This document shows, piece after piece, positions 33,448 through 42,397 of a stretch of DNA of 64,000 nucleotides. The DNA lies in the NCBI RefSeq assembly GCF_007679495.1, contig NZ_VEGP01000006.1, positions 62,001 through 126,000 on the forward strand. Direction: 5' to 3'. Origin of the DNA: Paenibacillus sp. 32O-W (GTDB lineage: Bacteria; Bacillota; Bacilli; Paenibacillales; NBRC-103111). Below the pieces are notes generated by a model, which had not been told where the DNA came from, did not search any database, and saw nothing but the letters and a program-made list of their open reading frames with translations. A program made the translations under genes and the position numbers. Every line of letters starts with the position of its first letter. The stretch's first letter is position 1.

Positions 33448-33742
33448 GGATTCCACTCCGTTCAAAGAATGATCGTGCTAAGCCGCCCCGCGGCCAATCA
33501 CCGTCGTCTCTATCCAGCAGTCGCTGTTACTAGCATACCACCAAGCCTCAGGATGTTTCCACAAAATCAACCGGATTTCGACATTTTTTCAGGCTTGTCC
33601 ACACAGGATGACGGGTCGTGTATAGGATTTGGAATGATGAACGCCCGCCGGTATCTGCCTGGTCCACGAGGATAATAAAGTTCTATATGGATCGAAGCCA
33701 AGTCTGGTTATACAGCGCTAAGCCCCGGGATTCCTGACGCAG

Positions 33743-33782
33743 CAAAAAGCATCCGTCAAAAACAGAAGTTTTTGAAGATGCC
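33743..33782 (-). terminator. Terminator of the mecA-like gene
   Basis: Long stem, GCATC and TTCAAAAAC with GTTTTTGA and GATGC (33749-33782), followed by T on the minus strand. The 348-base gap to 33448 otherwise holds no gene; the promoter of the glutamate dehydrogenase should be here but I cannot pin it. Confidence 0.85.
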
Positions 33783-33795
33783 TGAAATATTTATG

Positions 33796-34404
33796 TCACT
33801 TGAAATGAGTACACAAAACTTGAATGGCGTCCTGCCGGATGACTGCTTTCCCGTATTCCTCCAATACAGCCGGAGTTACCGAAGCTGCGTCCCCATATTC
33901 CGACAAAACAGCAATAATCGCCTGGTAATTACTGTCTTTTTCATCCATTCCTGCAGGATCAAGCTGAAGAATCCATTTATTCTGGTAAGAGTAAAGCGTA
34001 CCGCCGTCCTTAACGAGCGGGTTAATCACCTTCGCCATTCTGAGCAGCTCTTCAAAGTCATGGAAGACGTAGGAGATCGTATCGCTTTGCTCCAGTGTTA
34101 CCTCCATCTCATAGATATCTTCCTCTTCATCCAAGAGAGAGTCCTGGGAATCGGAGCCGTTCATCTTCCCTCTCGTAACGATGACCACCATTCCTTGGGC
34201 AGGCAGTGCGAACACTTCTACAGCAAGGGGACCTGTCGCGTCGAACCCGAGTTCCGAATAAGCCTGCTCCATCATTTCGCTGAACAGTTCATGAACCTTG
34301 GGAATTTCTCGCCACATATCTTCCTTCTGAATACCGCGTTCGGTCAAATCGTCAAAGGTTAGGAAAATTCTTATTTTATCCGAACTTAACCGCTCAATCT
34401 TCAT
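33796..34404 (-). CDS. MecA/YpbH-type adaptor protein
   Basis: Adaptor that links substrates to ClpC for degradation (competence regulation in B. subtilis). 202 aa from ATG 34402-34404, MKIERLSSDKIRIFLTFDDLTERGI, six bases after GGGGGG. N-terminal substrate-binding half, acidic linker (DSQDSLLDEEEDIYE), C-terminal ClpC-binding half with YVFHDFEELLRMAK. Next to the glutamate dehydrogenase gene as ypbH is in B. subtilis, so YpbH is the closer candidate. Confidence 0.85.
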   Translation of the reverse strand: MKIERLSSDKIRIFLTFDDLTERGIQKEDMWREIPKVHELFSEMMEQAYSELGFDATGPLAVEVFALPAQGMVVIVTRGKMNGSDSQDSLLDEEEDIYEMEVTLEQSDTISYVFHDFEELLRMAKVINPLVKDGGTLYSYQNKWILQLDPAGMDEKDSNYQAIIAVLSEYGDAASVTPAVLEEYGKAVIRQDAIQVLCTHFK

Positions 34405-34512
34405 ATAGGACCCCCCTTCTACTTTCACATCTGTCGTTTGGAACCCTAATAACAGATTATGAAAAATATGATTAATTGTGCTTTGGATTGTATAAAAGTT
34501 TATAGCACTATT

Positions 34513-34521
34513 ATTATAGCA
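34513..34521 (-). promoter_or_regulatory. Extended -10 promoter of the mecA-like gene
   Basis: TGCTATAAT in minus-strand sense, about 110 bases before the start codon, without a clear -35. Confidence 0.5.
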
Positions 34522-34630
34522 TGTTCTTCTTCTTTATGGCCAATTTGTTGCAAAAAGATTGAGGGATAATAGTTTATTTCGGCAGCGTATTCCTTTCTTT
34601 GGTTTTACAATTGGGAGCCTAATAAATGAT

Positions 34631-34652
34631 CTATAAAAAAAGCTCCTGACGG
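34631..34652 (-). terminator. Orphan terminator-like hairpin
   Basis: GCTCC-GTCA-GGAGC followed by seven T on the minus strand. No gene lies upstream of it on that strand for 700 bases. Confidence 0.6.
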
Positions 34653-34699
34653 AGCCCTGAGGGAAAACCAGACGTCACATCCGGGTCGGTAAAGACATC

Positions 34700-34900
34700 G
34701 CAAAGACGAGCAAAACGGCGAAAATACATTAAAATTGTGCCTTTTTCCAAAAAGAAGGCGAAAGACGCTCAAATGTCAGGTCTTTTTCACAAAATGGAGC
34801 CATTTCGCAAAAATCGCTCCAAAGACGTGCATTATTGCTCTAGAATCAGGTATGTAGCAACTTTTCTCCAAAAAGATGTGCATTATCGCTTTAGAATAGG
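34700..34900. repeat. Degenerate ~30-base repeats
   Basis: AAAGACGTGCATTATTGC and AAAAGATGTGCATTATCGC start two 30-base units with the same tail (CTCTAGAATCAGG, CTTTAGAATAGG); weaker copies containing AAAGACGCTC and AAAGACGAGC occur upstream. Part of the gene-free 34405-35369 stretch. Confidence 0.5.
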
Positions 34901-34907
34901 GCACTCC

Positions 34908-35000
34908 TTATACTTTCTAAAATGGCAAGGATAAACGGCTTTCGCCGTCCTTAGGACGGGGGCGCGTTTACCGATGAAATAAATATAGACTTTCTAATGT
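34908..35000. repeat. Dispersed intergenic repeat, second copy
   Basis: GCAAGGATAAACGGCTTTCG ... GTTTACCGATGAAAT at 34925-34980 matches 15382-15432. Its core GCCGTCC/GGACGGG can fold as a hairpin. It is flanked by ACTTTCTAAAATGG and ACTTTCTAATGTGG, also seen beside the first copy. Confidence 0.65.
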
Positions 35001-35094
35001 GGTAAAAAAACCTAGCGGGACAACTGAGGCTGTCGATTCATTATGGGAAAGGCGTTCAACTGATGTTGTACTAGTGAAGAGCCCAACAGCGGGA

Positions 35095-35274
35095 CGGAAC
35101 TGGAAGACCTTATTTCGTCAACATAGACGGTTTTTTTACGCTAACGGAAACAGTTGCGCTTATTGCTTGGAATTCCCCTGCTTTTGCGAGCATTTCTTGG
35201 GAATAAGGTCATCTGGTTCCGTTAAAATGACCGAAAGGCCCTTCTGAAGCGATTAAGGTCTCCAGGTTCCGTTA
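35095..35274. repeat. Three copies of a ~20-base repeat
   Basis: TAAGGTCATCTGGTTCCGTT at 35204, TAAGGTCTCCAGGTTCCGTT at 35254, and an inverted copy at 35095-35112. The two direct copies are 50 bases apart. Confidence 0.65.
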
Positions 35275-35369
35275 TAACCAAACCATGCAGGGTACTCACA
35301 TGATCTTAGTTGTACACCATTGATAGACAGCCTCCAACTTACCGCTAGGCTTGTGCTTATGAAGTCAGA

Positions 35370-35735
35370 TTAAGAGCGAATAGGGCTGAATTCCGACTTT
35401 TGGTTCTGATTATGCTCCAATATTTCCTGCACCGTCGCTGTAAGCTCGGGATCCTTGCTAACAATTTCCTCAACGTCCTTGAGCTGATACTTGGACGTTA
35501 GCGTATGATCAGCGATGCTGCCGGCAGTCTTGGCTTCAGGCTGCTTTGGTTCGCTCGAAGCTCCGGTCTGGCTGGTTGCTGAAGCAAATCCGAAAACTTT
35601 GGAATTGGACATCATCTTCTGAGCTGAACCGGCAGCTTGGACAAGTCCGGACCAAACTTTATCGCGGTTGCGGCTGACATAGATGGCTGCCGCTGCTCCT
35701 GCAATTCCACCCATTAAAAAAGTGGCCATGCGCAT
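35370..35735 (-). CDS. Small membrane-anchored protein of unknown function
   Basis: 121 aa from ATG 35733-35735 (MRMATFLMGGIAGAAAAIYVSRN), eight bases after GGAGG. The Gly/Ala-rich first 22 residues make a single membrane helix followed by basic RNRDK, similar in style to YtxH-type proteins. The middle is Ser/Thr/Gln-rich and the end helical and charged. Expressed alone. No family assigned. Confidence 0.6.
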   Translation of the reverse strand: MRMATFLMGGIAGAAAAIYVSRNRDKVWSGLVQAAGSAQKMMSNSKVFGFASATSQTGASSEPKQPEAKTAGSIADHTLTSKYQLKDVEEIVSKDPELTATVQEILEHNQNQKSEFSPIRS

Positions 35736-35931
35736 TGATTTCGCCTCCCTAATAGTTACTTGATTCCGGTTCACAATTTATTGTTTGCCTGCTATATCAA
35801 ACTTATCGCCGTGAAAAACAGGAAACCTCCGCCGGGCTGGGATTTCATGCCGATCTTAGTTACAATAGGGTAATCCGGTTTATTTTTACGCAGTTTAATT
35901 ACGATTTTAATTAATCATGGGAGAGATATTT

Positions 35932-36747
35932 ATGAAAAAGACTTGGATAGTTCTTACTCTGGGGACGGTTCTCCTCACGGCTTGCTCCGCTCCTTCCGCC
36001 GCGAACGGGCCGTCTGCTTCACCTGCGGATCCGATACCGTCCGCTACGCCGGTTCCGTCTCCGGAGCCGCCGGCAGATCCGACACCTGAGCCCGTTCCGG
36101 AGGCTCCTGCCATTGCCTATCGGATGAAAGACAATTACGCCCTGACTCCTTTAGATCCCGATGGAAACAAGAAGATGGTGCTGCTGACTTTTGACGATGG
36201 CCCGAAGGATAAGGAAATGATTGAATCCATGCTGGACACCCTCGACAAGCATGAGGCCAAAGCGATTTTTTTCGTCAATGGCTATCGGATTAAACAGAAC
36301 CCCGAGCTGCTCCAGTTGATCCACGATCGGGGGCAAATCATTGGGAATCATTCTTGGGACCATATTGATTTGAAAAACGAAAGCAAGGAAACGATTGATC
36401 AGCAAATTGAAGACGTTCAGAAGATTGTCGCCGAGATGGTCGGCAGTGCGCCGAAGTTTTTCCGCCCTCCGTTCGGTTCGGCGAACGACTACGTGAAGGA
36501 GAAGGTGAAGGAAGAAGGAGCGCTCTTCATGACCTGGTCCAACGGCTCCCTGGACTGGGACGCATCGGCCAAGAACAAGCCGGAGGTCGTTATTCAAAAT
36601 GTTCTGGACCAGCTTCATCCGGGAAGCAATATTCTCATGCATGAGCTCCCATGGACCGTTGAGGCGCTGGACACCTTGCTGGACAAACTCGAAGAGGAAG
36701 GCTACGGATTCATTGATCCCCGCACAATAGAAACGGATAGCCCTTGA
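35932..36747 (+). CDS. Polysaccharide deacetylase lipoprotein (CE4 type)
   Basis: 271 aa from ATG 35932 (MKKTWIV). Signal peptide ends in lipobox LLTAC, then a Pro/Ser/Ala-rich linker to about residue 62 that should hold the enzyme off the membrane. NodB-homology domain: LLTFDDGP (catalytic Asp and metal Asp), GNHSWDH (metal histidines), FRPPFGS, and LMHELPW. All catalytic residues of a CE4 esterase are present, so removal of N-acetyl from a wall or other glycan is likely; substrate unknown. One of few plus-strand genes. A 9-bp hairpin spans the stop codon (36734-36759). Confidence 0.9.
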   Translation: MKKTWIVLTLGTVLLTACSAPSAANGPSASPADPIPSATPVPSPEPPADPTPEPVPEAPAIAYRMKDNYALTPLDPDGNKKMVLLTFDDGPKDKEMIESMLDTLDKHEAKAIFFVNGYRIKQNPELLQLIHDRGQIIGNHSWDHIDLKNESKETIDQQIEDVQKIVAEMVGSAPKFFRPPFGSANDYVKEKVKEEGALFMTWSNGSLDWDASAKNKPEVVIQNVLDQLHPGSNILMHELPWTVEALDTLLDKLEEEGYGFIDPRTIETDSP

Positions 36748-36794
36748 GAGGCTATCCGCTGCCTGATGGCGGATTGCGGCGGAAGACAAGTCCG

Positions 36795-37400
36795 TTACGC
36801 CGCATCCTTCTTAAATCTTATTATACAGCCCATCACCAGATCGATTAGGAAATGGGCGATGATCGGGGTCCACAGCGTCCCGGTATGGATGAAGATCCAG
36901 CCCAGGCCGTAGCTGATGCAAAACACGAGGCCCGTCATCAGCCAATGCTGAAGATAGCGGACATGGATAGCCGCAAAGAGTATGCTGGTCCAATAAGGGC
37001 CCATCCAATGCTGCAGAGCCCCTCTAAACAGCAGCTCCTCACAAACCGCCACTATGAAGCACAAAATTAGAATATGCCATAGGGGCCTCCTGCCAAACAT
37101 CTTCTCATTAATCCCGCCATCATCCGTCACTTCCTCCGGCACCCAGCGGGAAATCAGCATATCCGCCGCCAGGACAACCAACGCGAACCCCGCTCCCCAA
37201 AGGACGGCCTGAATAGGATCCGTAATACTCAGCAGGGACGACAACCCGTTGTTCTTCTGAAACAGGATAAGAATAAGAGCCAGCAGCAGGCACGCTAACT
37301 GAGTGAAATATAAATTTAGCAGAATCACCCGGTCATCCAGCCTGCTGATATCGACCTGCCCTACCTTCCATTTCTTAAATTTTAGCTTCCACTTTTTCAT
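36795..37400 (-). CDS. CPBP-family intramembrane metalloprotease
   Basis: CAAX-protease and bacteriocin-processing family. 201 aa with six membrane helices. The family motif EExxxR appears as CEELLFRGALQH, the second as FAAIHVRYL (FxxxH), and a third His in PIIAHFLIDL. It starts with basic MKKWKLKFKKWK. B. subtilis has a member (ypbD) in the same region. The substrate cannot be inferred. Confidence 0.88.
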   Translation of the reverse strand: MKKWKLKFKKWKVGQVDISRLDDRVILLNLYFTQLACLLLALILILFQKNNGLSSLLSITDPIQAVLWGAGFALVVLAADMLISRWVPEEVTDDGGINEKMFGRRPLWHILILCFIVAVCEELLFRGALQHWMGPYWTSILFAAIHVRYLQHWLMTGLVFCISYGLGWIFIHTGTLWTPIIAHFLIDLVMGCIIRFKKDAA

Positions 37401-37424
37401 AGAATCCCTTTCGCGCTGTAACAG

Positions 37425-37748
37425 CTAGTCGTAAATAAAACCGCGGAGACCGGAAACTGCCGCCATCCCCCCAATTACATTAACGACATTCTCCAATCCG
37501 TTCTGCAGCAGGTAGCGGACGACCATCTCGCTTCTGACACCATGGGCGCATACAATATAAATCAGATTATCGGATGGAAGCTCCTTCATTCTTTCGGGAA
37601 TACTATTCATTGGGATGTGTACCGCTTCCTCCAGGTGATAATAATCCCATTCCTCCTGCTCCCTGACATCGACAATAAGATCTGCAGCCAATTCCCCCGC
37701 CTTTAGCTTGCGGTCGAAATCTTCCGGTGTTATATTATGGTGAATCAT
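37425..37748 (-). CDS. Rhodanese-domain protein
   Basis: 107 aa single rhodanese domain. Start ATG 37746-37748 (MIHHNITPEDF), eight bases after AAAGGA. Active-site loop YIVCAHGVRS with the catalytic Cys, preceded by LIVDVREQEEWDYYHLEEAVHIP, the standard pattern. Likely a sulfur carrier or transferase; substrate unknown. Transcribed ahead of the CPBP gene with a 24-base gap. Confidence 0.9.
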   Translation of the reverse strand: MIHHNITPEDFDRKLKAGELAADLIVDVREQEEWDYYHLEEAVHIPMNSIPERMKELPSDNLIYIVCAHGVRSEMVVRYLLQNGLENVVNVIGGMAAVSGLRGFIYD

Positions 37749-37932
37749 GCGGATCTTCCTTTCTGCCAATGAGCTTTATGAAGCTTATTTGAAGGATAAC
37801 GAAAAAAAAAGACGAATTCAAGCGGACAATGATTGCTTTTGCCGAGCAGCTTACTATAAAATAATAAACGGTAAGTTTCGGTAAAAGCCTTACATTCCAG
37901 TAGGAATGGTTAGAGTTTAAGGAGGAAAGAAC

Positions 37933-38421
37933 ATGTCAAATTTAGTCGTAGATGCTTTCATTGAAATTCCAACAGGAAGTCAGAACAAGTACGAGTACGA
38001 TGAAGACAAGGGAGCCTTCATTCTGGACCGGGTGCTGTATTCTCCAATGCATTATCCGGCCGAATACGGTTATTTGAAGAACACACTGGCGCTGGACGGG
38101 GACCCGCTGGACATTCTCGTTCTGACTTCATTCCCGACGTTCCCCGGATGCGTAATCGAAGCCCGCGTGATCGGCGTCCTCATTATGACGGATGATAAAG
38201 GACCGGATGAGAAACTGTTAGGCGTTCCCGTGAACGATCCGCGCTTTGACGGCGTAAATTCGTTGGAGGATATCCCTCAGCACAAGCTTAAGGAAATCGC
38301 CCATTTCTTCGAGGTTTATAAAGATTTGGAAAATAAGAAGACCGTTATCGAAGGCTGGAAGGATGCCGCTTTCGCCGCCAATCTGTACCAGGAATGCCTG
38401 GATAGACACAGCGGGAAGTAA
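37933..38421 (+). CDS. ppa: Inorganic pyrophosphatase, family I
   Basis: Hydrolyses pyrophosphate, driving biosynthetic reactions. 162 aa. The family signature DGDPLDILV carries the metal-binding aspartates, with IPTGSQNKYEYD, MHYPAEYGYL, MTDDKGPDEK and the late KDLENKK. Soluble family I; Bacillus itself mostly uses the family II enzyme. Followed by the serA leader. Confidence 0.96.
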   Translation: MSNLVVDAFIEIPTGSQNKYEYDEDKGAFILDRVLYSPMHYPAEYGYLKNTLALDGDPLDILVLTSFPTFPGCVIEARVIGVLIMTDDKGPDEKLLGVPVNDPRFDGVNSLEDIPQHKLKEIAHFFEVYKDLENKKTVIEGWKDAAFAANLYQECLDRHSGK

Positions 38422-38472
38422 AGCGGAAGCCGGCCGGGAACAAGTTGACACAAAATTGTCTTTAATTAGTTG

Positions 38473-38501
38473 TTGACCTTTGCGGACTTGCATGGTACAT
38501 T
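38473..38501 (+). promoter_or_regulatory. Promoter of the serA leader
   Basis: TTGACC (38473-38478), 17-base spacer, TACATT (38496-38501). The transcript would start just ahead of the T-box stem I. Confidence 0.75.
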
Positions 38502-38524
38502 ATGAAAAAATCAATAACGCAACA

Positions 38525-38825
38525 TAACAGTGATGGAACCAAGCGTAAGGAAGCCTTCAGAGAGCCGATGGTCGGTGTGAATCGGCGGTGATAATTATGC
38601 GGAGCATTCCGGAGTTGCTGCGCTGAACAACGAGCGGATGAGAAGGATCCTATCCCCCATCATGCTTCGAAGTAGGTGCGGTCGGCAGAAGCCGTTATCT
38701 TCAAGGCCAGCGAATGGCCGCTGAGGCTGTCATGCGCAAGCATACAGCGAATAAGGGTGGCAACACGAAAGTTAACTCTCGTCCCTTCTGTACGGAATCC
38801 GTATAGAGGAGATGGGAGTTTTTTA
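38525..38825 (+). promoter_or_regulatory. T-box leader of serA, probably serine-responsive
   Basis: The T-box core AAGGGTGGCAACACG is at 38753-38767, ahead of a 22-bp terminator stem. Upstream is a stem I with AGAGAGCC and GTGAATCGGC elements. In the specifier region (38601-38612) the serine codons AGC (38603) and TCC (38608) both occur; TCC is my preferred specifier. Uncharged tRNA would be read as serine shortage and allow serA expression. Confidence 0.9.
38774..38824 (+). terminator. Terminator of the serA T-box
   Basis: Arms 38774-38795 and 38799-38820 pair over 22 positions with G-U pairs and one mismatch, three-base loop, T run from 38819. The competing antiterminator would use the T-box core. 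Confidence 0.88.
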
Positions 38826-38889
38826 ATTTAAATACACGGCTGCTCCCAACCGCCGGGTATCTTACTGACTTAGAGGAGGACAATCAACC

Positions 38890-40476
38890 ATGTACAAAGT
38901 GTTAGTTTCTGATCCAATCAGTGATTTGGGCATACGCCAGCTAAGTGAGGCTGACGATGTTATCGTAGACAAGAAGACGGGGCTTTCCGAGGATGAGCTG
39001 ACAGCCATTATTGGCGAATACGATGCACTTCTCGTCCGCAGCCAGACCAAGGTTACCGCTAAAATCATGCAGGCGGCCGCCCGCTTGAAAGTGATCGGAC
39101 GCGCAGGCGTCGGTGTGGATAATATCGATCTGGAAGCTGCCACCCAACGGGGCATTGTCGTAGTTAACGCTCCTGACGGTAACACCATTGCCACTTGCGA
39201 GCTTACATTCGCCATGCTCATGGCGGTTGCGCGGCAAATTCCGCAAGCCTATAAGAAGACCGTCTCCGGCGAATGGGACCGCAAATCGTTCGTAGGCGTC
39301 GAGCTGAGGAACAAAGTGCTCGGAGTTATCGGTATGGGCCGAATCGGCAGCGAGGTGGCCAAAAGAGCCAAAGTATTCGGAATGGAGATTGTAGGCTACG
39401 ATCCGTTCCTTACCCAGGAGCGCGCCGACAAGCTCGGAGTCAAATTGGCCACGGTGGACGAAATTGCCTCGCAGGCTGATTTTATTACCGTCCATACTCC
39501 GCTGACGAATGAAACCCGCAACTTGATCGACCGTCCGCAATTCCAGCTTATGAAAAAGGGAGTGCGCATCGTGAACTGCGCACGCGGCGGAATTATTAAC
39601 GAGCAGGCGCTGGTGGAAGCTATCGAGGAAGGTATCGTAGCGGGAGCGGGCTTTGACGTATTTGTAGAAGAACCGCCGGCTCCGGACCATCCGCTGTTGA
39701 ACCATCCGAAAATCGTAGTCACCCCCCATCTGGGTGCTTCCACGGTGGAAGCCCAGGAGAACGTCGCTATCGATGTTTCGGAGGAGGTGCTGCATATTCT
39801 GCGCAACGAGCCGTTCAAGAACGCGGTGAATATGCCTCCTGTTCCACCGATCGTGCTGAACAAGCTGCAGCCGTACTTCGCGCTGAGCGAGAAGCTGGGC
39901 CGTTTCCTGGGTCAAATGACGGAAGGCCCCGCCCAGGAAATCACGGTAGGCTTCACCGGCGAGCTGGCCGACCTGGATACGACCCATCTCAACCGTTACA
40001 TTGTCAAAGGCCTCCTCTCCAATCACCTGGGCGGAGATGTCAACATCGTCAATGCGATGCATATGGCCAAGCTGAGAGACATCAAAATTGTCGTAAAGAA
40101 ATCGTCAGCTTCCGAAAGCTTCACTAATCTGATTACCGTAACCTTGAAGACGGATAAAGAAACCCGGACACTGGCGGGAACCGTTCTTGAAGGCTATGGC
40201 GAGAGAATTGTGAAGATTGACAAGTATACGGTGGATGCATCTCCGGAAGGCGCCATGCTTCTTATCTCGCATAATGACAAGCCGGGGATGGTCGGCCGGG
40301 TCGGAACGCTGCTCGGCATGAACGATGTCAACATCGCATCCATGCAAGTGGGACGGAAGGAAGCGGGCGGCTCCGCAATCATGGTTCTGGCCATTGACAA
40401 GCACGCTTCGGCGGAAGTCGTCAACGAATTAAGCAAACTGCCGGAAATTATGAAAGTAAAGCAAATCATTTTGTAA
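38890..40476 (+). CDS. serA: D-3-phosphoglycerate dehydrogenase
   Basis: First step of serine synthesis. 528 aa: catalytic and NAD domains with VIGMGRIGSEVAKRA, NCARGGIINEQALVEA, and HLGASTVEAQENVA; then the intervening domain typical of long SerA (ASB) and a C-terminal ACT domain (LLISHNDKPGMVGRVGTLLGMNDVNIASM), probably the serine sensor. Preceded by a T-box, so controlled by serine supply as tRNA charging. GAGGAGG Shine-Dalgarno. Confidence 0.97.
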   Translation: MYKVLVSDPISDLGIRQLSEADDVIVDKKTGLSEDELTAIIGEYDALLVRSQTKVTAKIMQAAARLKVIGRAGVGVDNIDLEAATQRGIVVVNAPDGNTIATCELTFAMLMAVARQIPQAYKKTVSGEWDRKSFVGVELRNKVLGVIGMGRIGSEVAKRAKVFGMEIVGYDPFLTQERADKLGVKLATVDEIASQADFITVHTPLTNETRNLIDRPQFQLMKKGVRIVNCARGGIINEQALVEAIEEGIVAGAGFDVFVEEPPAPDHPLLNHPKIVVTPHLGASTVEAQENVAIDVSEEVLHILRNEPFKNAVNMPPVPPIVLNKLQPYFALSEKLGRFLGQMTEGPAQEITVGFTGELADLDTTHLNRYIVKGLLSNHLGGDVNIVNAMHMAKLRDIKIVVKKSSASESFTNLITVTLKTDKETRTLAGTVLEGYGERIVKIDKYTVDASPEGAMLLISHNDKPGMVGRVGTLLGMNDVNIASMQVGRKEAGGSAIMVLAIDKHASAEVVNELSKLPEIMKVKQIIL

Positions 40477-40526
40477 AACGGCACTGTTTGTTTCACGTAC
40501 AACAAGATTAGTCTCGTTTTTTCAAC

Positions 40527-40565
40527 AAAATCAGGCCTCTTCCACGAATGGAAGAGGCCTGATTT
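40527..40565. terminator. Convergent terminator between serA and resE
   Basis: Perfect 17-bp stem, arms 40528-40544 and 40549-40565, four-base loop; works as a shared terminator for two convergent genes, with T tracts on both sides though short. Confidence 0.85.
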
Positions 40566-40576
40566 CGATTAATGGC

Positions 40577-42397
40577 TTACGATTCCGTCGGAAGCAGGAT
40601 GGAAAAAGTCGTTCCCTGTCCAACGGTGCTTGTCGCGGAAATCGTTCCGCGATGCGCGTCGACAATGTTCTTGACGATGGCAAGCCCGAGACCGGTGCCG
40701 CCCGCCGCTCCTCTGGTCCTTGCCTTATCGGCTTTGTAGAACCGCTCGAAAATATAAGGCAGCGCGTCCGGCGGGATACCCTCGCCTTCATCCTCGATCT
40801 GGATCCTTACAGCCGAGGCTTTCATATATTCCGCTTTATCGCAGCGTAGAGTAATGGTTGAGCCTTCCGAGCTGTGGCGAATGGCATTATCCAGCAAGTT
40901 CGTCAGAACTTGCTCCAGCCGGTCTTCATCCGCACTGCGGAGCACCAAGTCATGACAGCGCAGGTCGGTTTCGAGCCGAATTCCCTGATCTTTGGAAAGC
41001 ACAAGAAACTTGCGCTGCACACGCTGGATCAGTTCCATAATGTTAACCTCGCGGAGGTTCATCTCCATGTGGCCGTTTTCCATCCGCGCCAAGTCCAGCA
41101 AATCTTTAACAAGTCGCCCCATCCGCAAGGATTCATCATGAATTACCTGAGCGAGCTCCTTGCGTTCCTCCGGCGATGCCGCAATGTCATCCACCAGAGC
41201 CTCACTGTACCCTTGCAGCATGGACAACGGAGTTCTCAGCTCATGGGACACATTGGCTACGAAATCCGTTCTCAGCTTCTCCAGACGGGTTTCTTCGGTA
41301 ACGTCACGGATCACCGCAACTACTCCCCGCACCTGCTCCTCCGAATACAGCGGAGCCATGACGACGGACCAGACACCGTTCTTGACATGGAGCCTGGAGC
41401 TGATGCCTTTCGTCTCTTTCACCACTTCATTAAACAGCTGGCGCAGAGGGTCCGGAATATGCCCTTTATAAGGGGCCATAGCATCTTCTTCCTGCTCGTC
41501 CCAATCCAGCCCGTTCCAATCCTCCATCATCATCTCGCCATGCGGATTGATAAATATGATATTTCCTTCCGGATCAAAGGAAATCACCGCGTCTTCCATA
41601 CTGTGAAGAACGCTGGCCAGATTTTGCTTCTCATGGTTCAAATCCTTGATCGTCCCCTGAAGCCGGTCGGCCATCAGATTGAACGTTTGGGTCAGCTCGC
41701 CGATTTCATCGTTGGAGACGGGAGGAACTCTTTTGTCATACTGGCCGTAGGTGATGGAGTCGGCCGCTTTCTTCAGCTCGGTCAACGGCTTGGTTATCCG
41801 GGTAATAAGGAAGAAGGCGAAGAAGGTCGTCAGCAGAAAGCCCATTAAAGAAACGAGGGCAAACAGCCGCTTGACATATACTTGAGTATCCTCGACCGAC
41901 TGCATGGATTGATAAACGATCATGACCGAGTACGGCTCGGCCTGCCCTTCGATATACAAGGGCATCGCCACATATACATATCCTCCATGCCATGGGTTCA
42001 TCGAGACCGAAAATCGCTTGCGAATCGTTTCGCCCGCAAATGCTGCCTCCAGTTCTTCGGGCTTCAGCACTTCCTTGAGCTTGATCATTTTGTCGCCCGC
42101 CATGAACAGCGGCTCGTCCATGCTGATCGCCCCCCGTTCCAGAAGCTTCATCCCGGAATCCTGGGTTTCGAGCAATTCGGACAAGGCCTCGAAATAAGGG
42201 TTGTCGTTATGGTGGGCAGACGCTTCGGACGCGATCTTATTAGCAAGCCTCAACAGGTTCTCCTCTTGATTGCTTACATTCGGAAAGCTGGTATCGATGT
42301 AACGAAATAAGAAGAATCCGAGAATAAGAAGAACGACGGCCACCAGTCCGATAATCGTCATCCAAAGCTTGCCTACCACGCTCTTAATGATGAACAC
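40577..42397 (-). CDS. resE: Sensor histidine kinase ResE
   Basis: Oxygen/nitric-oxide-linked sensor kinase for ResD. 606 aa: TM helix 1 (about 11-30), extracellular sensor region, TM helix 2 (about 182-202), HAMP domain, PAS-like domain with MEDAVISFDPEGNIIFINPHG, HisKA with HELRTPLSM, and HATPase with LTNLLDNAIRHS and GTGLGLAIVKNIV. GTG start at 42395-42397 shares one base with the resD stop (TAGTG), so translation is coupled. Confidence 0.92.
   Translation of the reverse strand: MFIIKSVVGKLWMTIIGLVAVVLLILGFFLFRYIDTSFPNVSNQEENLLRLANKIASEASAHHNDNPYFEALSELLETQDSGMKLLERGAISMDEPLFMAGDKMIKLKEVLKPEELEAAFAGETIRKRFSVSMNPWHGGYVYVAMPLYIEGQAEPYSVMIVYQSMQSVEDTQVYVKRLFALVSLMGFLLTTFFAFFLITRITKPLTELKKAADSITYGQYDKRVPPVSNDEIGELTQTFNLMADRLQGTIKDLNHEKQNLASVLHSMEDAVISFDPEGNIIFINPHGEMMMEDWNGLDWDEQEEDAMAPYKGHIPDPLRQLFNEVVKETKGISSRLHVKNGVWSVVMAPLYSEEQVRGVVAVIRDVTEETRLEKLRTDFVANVSHELRTPLSMLQGYSEALVDDIAASPEERKELAQVIHDESLRMGRLVKDLLDLARMENGHMEMNLREVNIMELIQRVQRKFLVLSKDQGIRLETDLRCHDLVLRSADEDRLEQVLTNLLDNAIRHSSEGSTITLRCDKAEYMKASAVRIQIEDEGEGIPPDALPYIFERFYKADKARTRGAAGGTGLGLAIVKNIVDAHRGTISATSTVGQGTTFSILLPTES

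Noticed and set aside
34700-34900. Possible CRISPR array
   Set aside because: Repeats are few and degenerate, spacing is irregular, and no cas gene is nearby.
34737-35247. Two plus-strand open frames in the repeat-rich gap
   Set aside because: They run across dispersed repeats, lack ribosome sites, and have no protein-like pattern.
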